Positions 1 through 8,139 of a stretch of 64,000 nt of DNA are shown one piece after another (the stretch's first letter is position 1; each line of letters begins with the position of its first letter). Position numbers and translations under genes: made by a program. The notes beneath the pieces are model-generated. The model was not told where the DNA came from. It did not search any database and saw only the letters and a list, made by a program, of their open reading frames with translations. Source of the stretch: Streptomyces rimosus (lineage in GTDB: Bacteria > Actinomycetota > Actinomycetes > Streptomycetales > Streptomycetaceae); assembly GCF_008704655.1 (NCBI RefSeq), contig NZ_CP023688.1, positions 3,534,001 to 3,598,000 on the forward strand. The letters run 5' to 3'.

Positions 1-74
1 TCGTCTTCTCCACGCTCCCCGACGGCACGGGCTGCGTCTACATCGGCATGCGCTGCGGCCCCAAGACCGCGTAG
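1..74 (+). CDS. 3' end of an unidentified protein (partial)
   Basis: The frame starting at base 3 stays open to a TAG at 72-74 and gives about 23 C-terminal residues, ending in a short Cys-containing tail (GCVYIGMRCGPKTA). The rest lies outside the window. The composition is normal for a streptomycete gene, but the fragment is too short to name. It could be a shadow frame, although the stop is followed at once by a plausible intergenic stretch. Confidence 0.4.
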   Translation, partial: VFSTLPDGTGCVYIGMRCGPKTA

Positions 75-181
75 GCCCACCCGCCCCGTACGGCTCTCCC
101 CTGTCATGCGGCGAGTCTCACCATGGGACGACAAGCCTTTTGACAGCGTCACCGCGCCCCTGGACCGCCACCATGTGATGC

Positions 182-598
182 ATGGCAACTTCGGGGGCAC
201 GCGGCGGTCGTCTGGGCGGGTTGGGCCAATGGTGGGGCGTTCTGGCCGGCGCCTTACTGGTTGCGGCGTGGGTCAATTCCGCCGCCGGACCGGCCTTAGT
301 GATCACACTCTCCGCCCTCGTGGTCCTGTGGAGCTTCTTCCAGGCACCGGTGACGTGCAACGCTCCCGTACGAGGGCGCGCGGACGGCTGCCGCAACAAT
401 GCCTCGGGGCTGCTGCTGGGCTGCCACATCCGTCAACACCGCTGGCAGAAACTGAAGATGCTGATCGTCAGGCGGCAGGTCCGCGCCTTCTGCGCCGGTC
501 TGTTCTCGGACGGCAAGGCGACGGTCGTCACGCTGGCCGGCGCGGGAAGCTTCATTTCCGGGCTTGTGGCGCTTGTGCCCGGGGTCGTCGTTCACTGA
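182..598 (+). CDS. small membrane protein with two TTA codons
   Basis: This predicts a 138-residue protein. A hydrophobic stretch at about residues 17-52 could form one or two membrane helices, a Cys/Arg-rich basic middle follows, and a second hydrophobic stretch lies near the C-terminus (about 113-137). An in-frame TGA at 176-178 directly precedes the ATG, so the frame cannot extend upstream. Leucine codons 25 (254-256) and 39 (296-298) are TTA, the rare codon read by bldA tRNA in streptomycetes, so translation may be limited to late growth if the gene is real. No good ribosome-binding site is visible and no family is recognised. It stands alone between an upstream gene end and a thioesterase gene. 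Confidence 0.45.
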   Translation: MATSGARGGRLGGLGQWWGVLAGALLVAAWVNSAAGPALVITLSALVVLWSFFQAPVTCNAPVRGRADGCRNNASGLLLGCHIRQHRWQKLKMLIVRRQVRAFCAGLFSDGKATVVTLAGAGSFISGLVALVPGVVVH

Positions 599-680
599 CC
601 GTAAGTGGCTTGTGGGAAGCGGTTGTTGTTGCCACTGTGACGGAGGAAGGCTGAGGAGGCAGAAAGGTGGATGACGGCGC

Positions 681-1115
681 GTGGGTGACGGGCGGGATGA
701 ATTCGCTGTGCGGGTTTCCGTACGGGGATACGAGACGGATTCCCAGGGGCATCTGAACGGGAGCGTGTACCTCCAGTACGCGGAGCACGCCCGGTGGTCG
801 GTGCTGCAGGCGGCCGGAATACGGCAGAGCGATCTGCTGGCGAAGGGGGTCGGACCGGTCACGCTGGAGACCACGGTCCGGTATCTGCGGGAACTGCGGG
901 CCGGGGATGAGGTCGAGGTGACGTGCGCGTTCCTGTGGGGGGAGGGGAAGACGTTCCGGATGGAGCAGGAGGTCCGGCGCATTGACGACGGTGGTGTGGC
1001 GGCTCGGGTGACGGCGGTGGGCGGGCTGATGGATCTGGAGGCGCGCAGGCTGGTGGGTGATCCGGTGGGGTATTTCCGGGCGTTGGCGGGGGATGTGGGG
1101 GTGTTGGGGTTGTGA
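681..1115 (+). CDS. acyl-CoA thioesterase, hotdog (4HBT) fold
   Basis: This 144-residue protein has the single hotdog-domain layout of 4-hydroxybenzoyl-CoA thioesterase/YbgC-like enzymes, which hydrolyse acyl-CoA thioesters in the cytoplasm. The N-terminal segment 'ETDSQGHLNGSVYLQYAEHAR' in shortened form (D-x-x-GHLN, then YAEHAR) is the family's active-site loop and following helix, where the usual D-x-x-x-H-x-N pattern is seen. The length is typical. GTG at 681 is chosen because a purine-rich AAAGGTGG lies about 11 nt upstream and an earlier ATG at 671 runs into a stop. It converges on the serine hydrolase gene, with a strong shared terminator between them. The substrate is unknown. Confidence 0.75.
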   Translation: MGDGRDEFAVRVSVRGYETDSQGHLNGSVYLQYAEHARWSVLQAAGIRQSDLLAKGVGPVTLETTVRYLRELRAGDEVEVTCAFLWGEGKTFRMEQEVRRIDDGGVAARVTAVGGLMDLEARRLVGDPVGYFRALAGDVGVLGL

Positions 1116-1119
1116 GGGG

Positions 1120-1159
1120 AAGGGGCGCGCGGACCGTTGCGGGGTGCCGCGCGCCCCTT
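1120..1159. terminator. bidirectional hairpin terminator
   Basis: A perfect 13-bp inverted repeat (1120-1132 with 1147-1159, AAGGGGCGCGCGG and its complement) encloses a 14-nt loop between the convergent thioesterase and serine hydrolase genes. Because the stem is flanked by A and T residues it can work on both strands. Confidence 0.75.
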
Positions 1160-1162
1160 GGC

Positions 1163-2485
1163 TCAGTGTCGTACCGCTGCTGCCAGTGATGCTGTTTCCA
1201 TGGGGCTGAGGAGAGCGCCGGCGGTCCCGGCTCCCGCCGCGGCCTTGCCGCACAGTGCCTGGATGATGTGCGTGTTCAGGGCGGCGTCGATCGGGTGGGG
1301 CCGGGACGGATCGGCGTCCGGCCGCTGGTACTTCATCAGGTTGATGCCCAGCGACACCTGCCGTCGGCCGTCCGGGCTCGTCAGCGCGTAGGTGCCGGCG
1401 CCGAACACTCCGCCGTCGTGGCCCCAGAACCGGCCGCACGGCATGTCCTGGGTGTACAGCCCGAGTCCGTAGTACCTGCCCGGGATGCCCGGGACCGGCA
1501 CGGTGGTCTGCATCTCCCGCAGCTCGGCGGGGGCCAGGAGTTCGCCGGTGAGCAGCGCGCGGTAGAACTGGTTCAGATCGGCGGTGGTCGAGACCAGTGA
1601 GCCGAGGGCCCAGGCCCAGGACATGTCGTAGACGCTGTAGTCACGCGGCGGGTCGATCCGGCCGTACAGGGCCTCGTACATCTTCGCGTGCGGGCCCTTG
1701 ATGTACGGGCTGCGCGGGAAGTAGGTGTGGCGCAGGCCGGCCGCCCGGATGACGTGCCGCGTCAGGTACTTCTCCGCGTCCTGGCCGGTGACCTTGGTCA
1801 GGATCAGTCCGGCGAGCACGTAGTTGGTGTTGGAGTACGAGAACACGGCGCCCGGTGCCCCGGTCCGCGGTTCCGCCAGCCCGTACCGGACGAGTTCCAA
1901 GGGGCTGAAGTGGCGGAACCGGTTGTCGTCCAGGCTTTGCGGGTCCAGGCGGCGCAGGGACGGGAAGGCGCCCGGGATGTAGTCGCCGATGCCGCTGGTG
2001 TGGTTGAGCAGCATCCGTACGGTGATCTGCCGGCCCAGGTCGCCGGGGACGACGCCGGGGAGGTAGCGGGCGACCGGCGCGTCGAGTGCGATCCGGTCCC
2101 GCGCGACCTGCTGGAGGATGCCGACCGCGGTGAAGGTCTTGGTGATGCTGCCGATCCGGTGTTCCAGCTGGGAACGGACCGGGCGCCCGGTGTCGACGTC
2201 GGCGAGGCCGGCGGCTCCCCGCCATTCGTCCTCGCCGTCGCGTACGGCCGCGTAGACGCCGTACATGCCGGCCGAGTGGACCGCGGCGAGGGACCGGTCG
2301 AGGCCCTTGCGGTCGAGGTTCTTGGTGACCAGGTTGTGCGAGGCGGGGGCGGGTGTCGCCGCGGACGCCGGGGGCGCCGCCGTGGCGGTCAGTGCGAGGG
2401 CGAGCGCGACGGCGGCTCCCGCGGAGCGCCATCCGGCGCGGTGGCGGCCGGGCCGGCGGAGCAGGGCGGGTATGGGTAAGGGCAT
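1163..2485 (-). CDS. secreted serine hydrolase, class C beta-lactamase / DD-peptidase family
   Basis: This 440-residue protein has an Arg-rich N-terminus and a long hydrophobic Ala/Leu signal sequence (about residues 20-40), so it should be exported. It then has the beta-lactamase (PF00144) fold. The catalytic S-x-x-K tetrad is SITK in 'IGSITKTF', the Y-x-N motif is YSNTNY, and near the C-terminus H-D-G-G takes the place of the K-T-G box. Relatives include D-alanyl-D-alanine carboxypeptidases, esterases and class C beta-lactamases, and sequence alone does not decide the substrate. ATG at 2485 is chosen for its AGGAGA ribosome-binding site and because it places the signal peptide at the N-terminus; the open frame upstream has no such features. 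Confidence 0.85.
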   Translation of the reverse strand: MPLPIPALLRRPGRHRAGWRSAGAAVALALALTATAAPPASAATPAPASHNLVTKNLDRKGLDRSLAAVHSAGMYGVYAAVRDGEDEWRGAAGLADVDTGRPVRSQLEHRIGSITKTFTAVGILQQVARDRIALDAPVARYLPGVVPGDLGRQITVRMLLNHTSGIGDYIPGAFPSLRRLDPQSLDDNRFRHFSPLELVRYGLAEPRTGAPGAVFSYSNTNYVLAGLILTKVTGQDAEKYLTRHVIRAAGLRHTYFPRSPYIKGPHAKMYEALYGRIDPPRDYSVYDMSWAWALGSLVSTTADLNQFYRALLTGELLAPAELREMQTTVPVPGIPGRYYGLGLYTQDMPCGRFWGHDGGVFGAGTYALTSPDGRRQVSLGINLMKYQRPDADPSRPHPIDAALNTHIIQALCGKAAAGAGTAGALLSPMETASLAAAVRH

Positions 2486-2726
2486 GGAGCTGGTCTCCTG
2501 TGGAGCGTCTGAGAGCCCGGTGGGCGGGCCGAGCGGAATCGGACCGTACGTTCGCGGGCCGGACAACGGACAGCCGCGGCCGTTTGTCCGGCCACGGCAT
2601 ATGCGGACCATGATTCTCGCGGGCGCGGCGGGGCCCGCCATCCTCCGTGAGCAGGAGCGCGATCCGGCCGGGACGGTACGGCTCGATCCCGTTCCTGGCC
2701 GCGGCCTTCGCGTGGCAGGTGAGGCC

Positions 2727-3998
2727 CTACCCCTCCCGTCGATTCCCCAGCCGCGCCCGATCAGCCGCCGCCCTGCCCTGTTCCCACCCGGCGGCATCGC
2801 GCACGCCGCGCATGCGGATGGCGGCGGTTTCGGGGAAGAGGTCGTCGGTGGTTCGGGCTACTGCTACTTCGCGGGCGGCCAGGACCGGGAGGAGGGCGGG
2901 GGTGGTGGTTGCGGCCTCGGTGGTGGCCTCGTCCGTGGCTGCTGTCAGGCGGGTGCGGATGCGGTCGGCGTAGGCGACGAGGAACGTCTGGCGGAAGTCG
3001 CGGGTGCGGCGGGAGCGGCCGTGGCTGTGGTGGGCGTCGCCTGCGCGATGCATGGCGGTGGTGGCCTGGAGGAGCAGCGATGTGTAGAGGAGTTCGGCGG
3101 CCTCCAGGTCGGCTTCGAAGCCGATGAGGGTGGAGAAGCCCACGTCGCCGGACCAGACGGCCTGGCAGCGGTTGGCTGCGGCGACCGCGTCGAGCAGCAG
3201 CGCCTTCGCCTGCTCGTACGGGCCCTCGATGCCGATGCGGACGGCGGCGGGAGCGGTGGTCCGGCCGGTGCCGGAGCCTGCGTCGGCTCCGGCGTGGTCG
3301 AGCAGCGCCTCGTCGATGCTGTGCCGCGCCATCAGCTCCTGGGCCTTGGCCGACAGGGCCTCCGCCTCCTCCGGATAGTCCGTCGCCTCGGCCTTGGCGA
3401 GCAGGCCGCGGATACGGCCCAGGGTCCGGGACTCGGCGGGTGTGTGCGCGCGTACCGGACGGGCGGCCGGAAGGGGCGTGATGCGGGGCAGGCGCGCCAG
3501 GACGCGCAGCGCTGCCAGTACGTCGTATGCCGTCTCGAAGCGCGAGCTGCGGCGGCGGCGCGCCAGCTCTTCCAGGTAGCCGGGTTCCGGCGCCCACCAG
3601 ACGTGGGCTTCGAGGTCGCTCAGCTGGGCCGCCCAGCGGGGGCCGCGGGCGCGCTCCGCCGCCCGGCCCGCGCGCTGCGCCTCGGCAGCCATCGCGTCCA
3701 CGACGACTGCCGTACAGGGGCCGCCGCCCGTCTCCCTCCGTACGATCCGCTCCAGGTCGGCGGGCTGCCAGCCGCCCTGCCAGCAGCGGCGTACGGCGTC
3801 CTCCGCCGCCGCCAGCAGCGCGGCGCCGACGGCCTCCGGGCCCGCGGGGGCGGCCGCCAGCATCGAGGCTCCGGCTTCCAGGGCGTCTTCGGCGGGCGGC
3901 CCGTCGTCGGCGTACCGGACGGTGCCGAGCACCGTGCCGACCAGTTCACGGGCCGCGGCCCGGTCCTGCTGCCGCTGTCCGTCCTTGCGCTTGCTCAC
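2727..3998 (-). CDS. DUF2786 domain protein
   Basis: This 423-residue protein contains the DUF2786 signature in its middle: a helix beginning RIRGLLAKAEATDYPEEAEAL followed by A-Q-E-L-M-A-R-H-S-I, seen in uncharacterised actinobacterial and phage proteins. The N-terminal third is Ala/Arg-rich and helical; the C-terminal part (about 230-420) is a second conserved region rich in Arg and Thr. No catalytic motif is recognised and the function is unknown. The GTG start at 3998 is preceded by TATCGT at 4010-4005, six bases upstream, a -10 box at the distance expected for a leaderless mRNA. It ends upstream of the serine hydrolase on the same strand. Confidence 0.75.
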   Translation of the reverse strand: MSKRKDGQRQQDRAAARELVGTVLGTVRYADDGPPAEDALEAGASMLAAAPAGPEAVGAALLAAAEDAVRRCWQGGWQPADLERIVRRETGGGPCTAVVVDAMAAEAQRAGRAAERARGPRWAAQLSDLEAHVWWAPEPGYLEELARRRRSSRFETAYDVLAALRVLARLPRITPLPAARPVRAHTPAESRTLGRIRGLLAKAEATDYPEEAEALSAKAQELMARHSIDEALLDHAGADAGSGTGRTTAPAAVRIGIEGPYEQAKALLLDAVAAANRCQAVWSGDVGFSTLIGFEADLEAAELLYTSLLLQATTAMHRAGDAHHSHGRSRRTRDFRQTFLVAYADRIRTRLTAATDEATTEAATTTPALLPVLAAREVAVARTTDDLFPETAAIRMRGVRDAAGWEQGRAAADRARLGNRREG

Positions 3999-4004
3999 GA
4001 GGTC

Positions 4005-4010
4005 ACGATA
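4005..4010 (-). promoter_or_regulatory. -10 box, leaderless start of the DUF2786 gene
   Basis: TATCGT on the minus strand ends six nucleotides before the GTG at 3998. This places the likely transcription start at the start codon. No clear -35 box is seen. Confidence 0.45.
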
Positions 4011-4012
4011 CG

Positions 4013-4053
4013 GAGGGCGGGCCCCGCCTACGCACCGGCGGGGGCCCGCCCTC
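4013..4053 (-). terminator. terminator of the L,D-transpeptidase gene
   Basis: A 16-bp GC-rich inverted repeat (4013-4028 with 4037-4053, one bulged G) lies just downstream of the transpeptidase stop and upstream of the next minus-strand gene. It separates the two transcription units. Confidence 0.65.
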
Positions 4054-4071
4054 GGAGGGACAGGGGGCGCG

Positions 4072-5316
4072 CTACTTCACGGCGCTGCCCGCGACCCACT
4101 CGTTCCAGTTCATGTTCCAGCCGTTGAGGCCGTTGTCCGGCTTGATGGTCCTGTCCGGGGAGTTGACCATGTGGACCACGTCGCCGATCAGCGAGTTCTG
4201 GTAGAACCAGGCGCCGTCCGTGCCCGGGTCGCCGGCGCCCTTGACGTCCTCCAGGCCGATGCAGCCGTGGCTGGTGTTGGCGTTGCCGAAGATGCCCTTG
4301 CCCCAGTAGTTGCCGTGCAGGAACGTGCCGGAGCTGGACAGGCGCATGGCGTGCGGCACGTCGGGGATGTCGTACTCGCCCTTGCCGTCGTTGTTCGTGA
4401 AGCCGACCGTGGAGCCGTCCATGCGGGTCTGCTGGTACTTCTCCGAGATGACCATCTTGCCGTTGTACGTCGGGTGGTCCTTGCTGCCCGCGGAGATCGG
4501 GATCGTACGGATGGTCTTGCCGTCGCGCACCACCGTCATCTGGTGGGTCTTGGCGTCCACCGTGCTGACCTGGGAGCGGCCGATCTGGAAGTTCACCTTC
4601 TTGTTCTGGACGCCCTTGACGCCGGGCGCTGCCTCGACACCGTCCAGCTTCATGTCCACGCTGACCTTGGAATTCGGCTTCCAGTAGTCCTTGGGGCGGA
4701 AGTCCAGGCGCTGGTCGCCGAACCAGTGACCGACGATCTCCTGGTTGCTGCTGGACGCCACCTTGATCGCGGACTCGACGTCCTTCTTGTTCTTCACCGG
4801 CTTGTCGAAGTTGACCGACACCGGCATGCCGACACCGACGGTCGAGCCGTCCTCCGGGGTGTAGTTCCCTATGAAGCTGTTCTTCGGGGAGACCGTGGTG
4901 AAGGTCGAGTGCTCCACCGCCTTGCGGCCCTTGGAGTCGGCGGCGTGCGCAGTGATCGTGTACTTGGTCGAGCGCTCCAGCTGCTTCTTCGGCTTCCAGG
5001 AGCTGCCGTCGGCGGCGAGGGTGCCCTCGACGGGCTTCTTGTTCTCGCCCGAGGTCATCTGTACGTCGGTCAGCTTGCCGCCGGTGACGCTGACCTTGGC
5101 GTCGCTGTTGATGCCCGCGTCGGCCGAGCCGTTCTCCGGCGATATCTTGATCTTGGCTTCGGAGGCGTCCTTCGCCGCCGCCTCGTCGACCTTCTTCGTG
5201 TTGTCGTGGCCGCCATCGTCACCGCCGTCGCCACCGCCGCACGCTCCGAGGGTCAGCACACCCCCGAGCAGCGCTGCAGTGGCTATCAGGCCCTTGCGAC
5301 GCTTGCTGTCCGTCAT
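4072..5316 (-). CDS. L,D-transpeptidase lipoprotein (Ig-like + YkuD)
   Basis: This 414-residue protein makes 3-3 cross-links in peptidoglycan or attaches proteins to it. The N-terminus has a Lys/Arg region, a hydrophobic core and a lipobox ending LTLGAC (lipidated Cys about 26), followed by a Gly/Asp linker. Two Ig-like domains follow, as in mycobacterial LdtMt2. The YkuD catalytic domain contains HGNYWG and the motif SHGCIGL, with nucleophile Cys about 352. It ends with a Trp-rich C-terminal extension typical of this family. ATG 5316 is chosen for GGAGAG seven bases upstream; an ATG at 5331 is also possible. It is monocistronic, with terminators on both sides. Confidence 0.9.
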   Translation of the reverse strand: MTDSKRRKGLIATAALLGGVLTLGACGGGDGGDDGGHDNTKKVDEAAAKDASEAKIKISPENGSADAGINSDAKVSVTGGKLTDVQMTSGENKKPVEGTLAADGSSWKPKKQLERSTKYTITAHAADSKGRKAVEHSTFTTVSPKNSFIGNYTPEDGSTVGVGMPVSVNFDKPVKNKKDVESAIKVASSSNQEIVGHWFGDQRLDFRPKDYWKPNSKVSVDMKLDGVEAAPGVKGVQNKKVNFQIGRSQVSTVDAKTHQMTVVRDGKTIRTIPISAGSKDHPTYNGKMVISEKYQQTRMDGSTVGFTNNDGKGEYDIPDVPHAMRLSSSGTFLHGNYWGKGIFGNANTSHGCIGLEDVKGAGDPGTDGAWFYQNSLIGDVVHMVNSPDRTIKPDNGLNGWNMNWNEWVAGSAVK

Positions 5317-5460
5317 CACACGACTCTCCATTGCCTTGCTGCCGAACCCGGAAACCCCCGAGCCGGGCGTCGCACCGCAGACTGCCGGGCGACACCTCAG
5401 GAACGTCTGTTCCGTTTCGTCCGTTCCATACGTAGGACAGCTGTGGCAAATACCACGCAA

Positions 5461-5491
5461 CCCCCGGACGGGACGGGGCGTCGTCCGGGGG
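5461..5491 (-). terminator. hairpin terminator after the acidic protein gene
   Basis: A perfect 9-bp inverted repeat (CCCCCGGAC at 5461-5469 with GTCCGGGGG at 5483-5491) lies between the acidic protein gene and the transpeptidase promoter region. Confidence 0.55.
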
Positions 5492-5536
5492 CCGGGTGGT
5501 GCCGGTGGCGAGGAGCGCCCGGCGTGCGGTGCCGCC

Positions 5537-5917
5537 TCAGAAGCGGACCCGCACTCCGTCCGCGGTCTCCGCGCCCTCGGGCTCGTCGTCCTCCGGGTAG
5601 CCCTCGTCCTCCGCGTCGTCCCCGAGGACCCACTCCGCGTCCGCGTCGTAGTCGATCTCCTCGCTGCTCCACGACGCCTGGGTCAGCTCCACCCCGGGCA
5701 CGTCCTCGACCAGGTCGAAGGGGTCCACTAGGTACGCCAGGGCCTCCGCCGGATCGTTCTGCACCGTTTCCCGCGCATGACCGCGCTCCTCCGCGGGCAG
5801 GGACGGGTCGGCGTCGATGTGGTCGAGTGCGGCACCGGTCAGCCGGTCCGAGTCCGCGACCTCCATGACCAGTTCGACATGGAGCCGGACAAACCGTGAT
5901 GTCTCGTCATTGCTCAT
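5537..5917 (-). CDS. acidic hypothetical protein
   Basis: This 126-residue cytoplasmic protein has no signal peptide or membrane segment and a strongly acidic C-terminal third (many Asp/Glu between about 85 and 120). The N-terminal half (RFVRLHVELVMEVADSDRL...) looks helical. No family is recognised and no function can be assigned. ATG 5917 is chosen because the encoded protein starts sensibly there; a TTG at 5989 would add 24 residues and reach into the promoter of the divergent surface protein gene. No strong ribosome-binding site is seen for either start. Confidence 0.6.
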   Translation of the reverse strand: MSNDETSRFVRLHVELVMEVADSDRLTGAALDHIDADPSLPAEERGHARETVQNDPAEALAYLVDPFDLVEDVPGVELTQASWSSEEIDYDADAEWVLGDDAEDEGYPEDDEPEGAETADGVRVRF

Positions 5918-6026
5918 GTCTGGGAGCGTAAGCACCAGCCGGTCCTGACTTCCCCACGACCCGCGGCTGTCACTAACATCTGTTGTCAACGGTCAATTTG
6001 CCGAGCCCACAAGGGGGATCGTTTTC

Positions 6027-6356
6027 GTGCCCGTGACCGCACGTCGACCACTGCTGACCGCCGCAGCCGCGGGATCGGTACTGCTCGCACTGTGGTTCGT
6101 CCCGTCCGCGAACGCCACCGTCGAACACGGCGAACGGACGACGCACACCCCCCGCTCGGCCCAGCAGGACCCGACCACGCAGCCGCAGTCCGCCGGCCAG
6201 GCGCCGCAGGGCGCACAGCGGGAGCCGGACGTACTGCTCGCGGACACCGGCGCCTTCGACACCACGCCGTACGCCATCGGCGGCGCGGCCTTCCTCGGCA
6301 TCGGCGCCGGCCTGGTCGGATTCTCCGTCCGCCGCACGCGCGGCAGCGAGGTCTGA
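6027..6356 (+). CDS. small sortase-anchored surface protein (LAxTG)
   Basis: This 109-residue protein has an N-terminal signal peptide (basic MPVTARR, hydrophobic core to about residue 30), a Gln/Pro/Thr-rich spacer, the pentapeptide LADTG at 71-75, a hydrophobic segment at about 83-100 and a positively charged VRRTRG tail. That is a complete cell-wall sorting signal, and LAxTG is the motif used by streptomycete class E sortases. The mature protein would be only about 45 residues, covalently attached to peptidoglycan. GTG 6027 has AAGGGGG upstream. No sortase is adjacent; the only one seen in the window is 31 kb away. Confidence 0.75.
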   Translation: MPVTARRPLLTAAAAGSVLLALWFVPSANATVEHGERTTHTPRSAQQDPTTQPQSAGQAPQGAQREPDVLLADTGAFDTTPYAIGGAAFLGIGAGLVGFSVRRTRGSEV

Positions 6357-6427
6357 GCGGGGCCCGGAGCCGCCCGTAGAGCTCCGACCTGCGAAGAGAC
6401 GCGGCAGCAACCTGGCTAAGAAGCACC

Positions 6428-6459
6428 GGGCCGCGCGCGGACCGATCCGCGCGCGGCCC
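6428..6459. terminator. bidirectional terminator, 14-bp perfect stem
   Basis: GGGCCGCGCGCGGA at 6428-6441 pairs perfectly with 6446-6459 around a 4-nt loop. It lies between the convergent surface protein and hutH genes, so it can end both transcripts. Confidence 0.8.
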
Positions 6460-6466
6460 CGGCCCG

Positions 6467-8011
6467 TCAGGCCAGTTCGCCGGTGACCTGCTCCACCGTC
6501 TCCACCAGCCGGCCGCTGCGTACGAAGTCGTACGCCGCCTCCAGGTCCGGTGCGAGGAAGCGGTCCTCCCCCGGTCCCTGTACGCCCGCGGCGCGTACGG
6601 CTTCCAGCACCGCGCGGGTGGCGGGCGCCGGGGTCAGGCCGTCGCGCATCTCCACCGCCCGGGTCGCCGCGTACAGCTCGACGGCGAGCACCCGGGTCAG
6701 GTTGTCCACGGCCGTGCGCAGCTTGCGCGCCGCCGACCAGCCCATGGAGACATGGTCCTCCTGCATGGCGGAGGACGGGATGGAGTCCACCGATGCGGGC
6801 GCCGCCAGCCGCTTCAGCTCGCTGACCAGCGCGGCCTGCGTGTACTGGGCGATCATCAGGCCGGAGTCGACGCCCGGGTCGGCGGCCAGGAACGCGGGCA
6901 GGCCGTGCGAGCGGTTCTTGTCCAGCAGCCGGTCCGTACGGCGCTCGGCGATCGAGCCGAGGTCGGCGGCGGCGACGGCGAGGAAGTCCAGGACATAGGC
7001 GACCGGCGCGCCGTGGAAGTTGCCGTTCGACTCGACCCGGCCGTCCGCCAGGACCACCGGGTTGTCCACTGCGGCGGCCAGCTCACGGTTCGCGACCAGG
7101 CGGGCGTGGTCCAGGGTGTCCCGGCCCGCGCCCGCGACCTGCGGGGCGCAGCGCACGGAGTACGCGTCCTGGACGCGCGGCGCGTCGTCCTGGTGGTGGC
7201 CGGTGAGGCCCGAACCGGCCAGGACCTTGAGCATGTTGGCGGCCGAGGCGGCCTGCCCGGGGTGCGGGCGGATGGCGTGCAGCTCGGGCGCGAGCACCTT
7301 GTCCGTACCGAGCAGCGCCTCCAGGGAGAGCGCCGCGGTGATGTCCGCGGTGGTGAAGAGGCGGGCCAGGTCGGCACAGGCCATGATCAGCATGCCGAGC
7401 ATGCCGTCGGTGCCGTTCAGGAGGGCCAGGCCCTCCTTCTCGCGCAGCTCGACCGGCGCGATGCCGTGCTCGGCGAGCAGCTCGCCGGCCGGGCGTACGA
7501 CGCCGTCGGGGCCCTCCGCCTCGCCCTCGCCCATCAGCGTCAGCGCGCAGTGCGACAGCGGCGCGAGGTCGCCGGAGCAGCCGAGCGAGCCGTACTCGTG
7601 GACGACCGGGGTGATCCCGGCGTTGAGGATCTCGGCCATGGTGGCGACGACCAGCGGCCGCACGCCGGTGTGCCCGGAGGCCAGGGTCTTCAGGCGCAGG
7701 AACATCAGCGCGCGCACCACCTCGCGCTCGACCCGCGGCCCCATGCCGGCGGCGTGCGAGCGCACGATGTTGCGCTGGAGCTGGGCCCGCAGATCCGGGC
7801 TGATGTGGCGGACGGCGAGGGCGCCGAAGCCCGTGGAGACGCCGTAAACCGGGTCCGGTTTGGCGGCGAGGTCGTCGATGACCGCGCGGGCGGCGGCGAC
7901 CGCGGCCGTGGCCTCCTCGGACAGCTCGATACGGGCGGCGCCGCGGGCGACGGCGATGACGTCCTGTGCGGTCGTGCCGGACGTCCCCAGCACCACAGTG
8001 TGCATATCCAT
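6467..8011 (-). CDS. hutH: histidine ammonia-lyase
   Basis: HutH (514 residues) removes ammonia from L-histidine to give urocanate, the first step of histidine degradation. The protein is full length for the family. The MIO prosthetic-group motif is at residues 145-147 within GSLGCSGDLAPLSH; the first residue of the usual Ala-Ser-Gly triad is Cys here. The flanking motifs YGVSTGFG (about 56-63) and the late QEDHVSMG are intact, so it should be active. ATG 8011 is used; an in-frame ATG two codons on is also possible. A TAGGGT box lies eight bases upstream, consistent with a leaderless transcript. The GGDEF gene lies upstream on the same strand. Confidence 0.95.
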   Translation of the reverse strand: MDMHTVVLGTSGTTAQDVIAVARGAARIELSEEATAAVAAARAVIDDLAAKPDPVYGVSTGFGALAVRHISPDLRAQLQRNIVRSHAAGMGPRVEREVVRALMFLRLKTLASGHTGVRPLVVATMAEILNAGITPVVHEYGSLGCSGDLAPLSHCALTLMGEGEAEGPDGVVRPAGELLAEHGIAPVELREKEGLALLNGTDGMLGMLIMACADLARLFTTADITAALSLEALLGTDKVLAPELHAIRPHPGQAASAANMLKVLAGSGLTGHHQDDAPRVQDAYSVRCAPQVAGAGRDTLDHARLVANRELAAAVDNPVVLADGRVESNGNFHGAPVAYVLDFLAVAAADLGSIAERRTDRLLDKNRSHGLPAFLAADPGVDSGLMIAQYTQAALVSELKRLAAPASVDSIPSSAMQEDHVSMGWSAARKLRTAVDNLTRVLAVELYAATRAVEMRDGLTPAPATRAVLEAVRAAGVQGPGEDRFLAPDLEAAYDFVRSGRLVETVEQVTGELA

Positions 8012-8019
8012 ATTCAGGC

Positions 8020-8025
8020 ACCCTA
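8020..8025 (-). promoter_or_regulatory. -10 box of hutH
   Basis: TAGGGT (minus strand, 8025 to 8020) lies eight bases before the hutH ATG, the arrangement of a leaderless or nearly leaderless promoter. No convincing -35 is visible. Confidence 0.4.
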
Positions 8026-8139
8026 GAAGCTGAATCCCTGGATGTCACCACTGGATTCGCAGCGGCCCCGGCAACGCCGCCGCACGACCGCGTCACCCAC
8101 CGCGTCACCGGCCGGAGCGCCGGCCACCGTACGGGGATC

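Noticed and set aside
1641..2600. Long Arg/Pro-rich ORFs opposite or out of frame with real genes
   Set aside because: High GC removes stop codons from all frames. These products are rich in Arg, Pro, Gly and Ala with no domains, and overlap genes with clear motifs.
6020..6030. ATG-type start further upstream for the LAxTG protein
   Set aside because: GTG 6027 has a GGGGG ribosome-binding site at good spacing and gives a proper signal peptide; no better start exists upstream.
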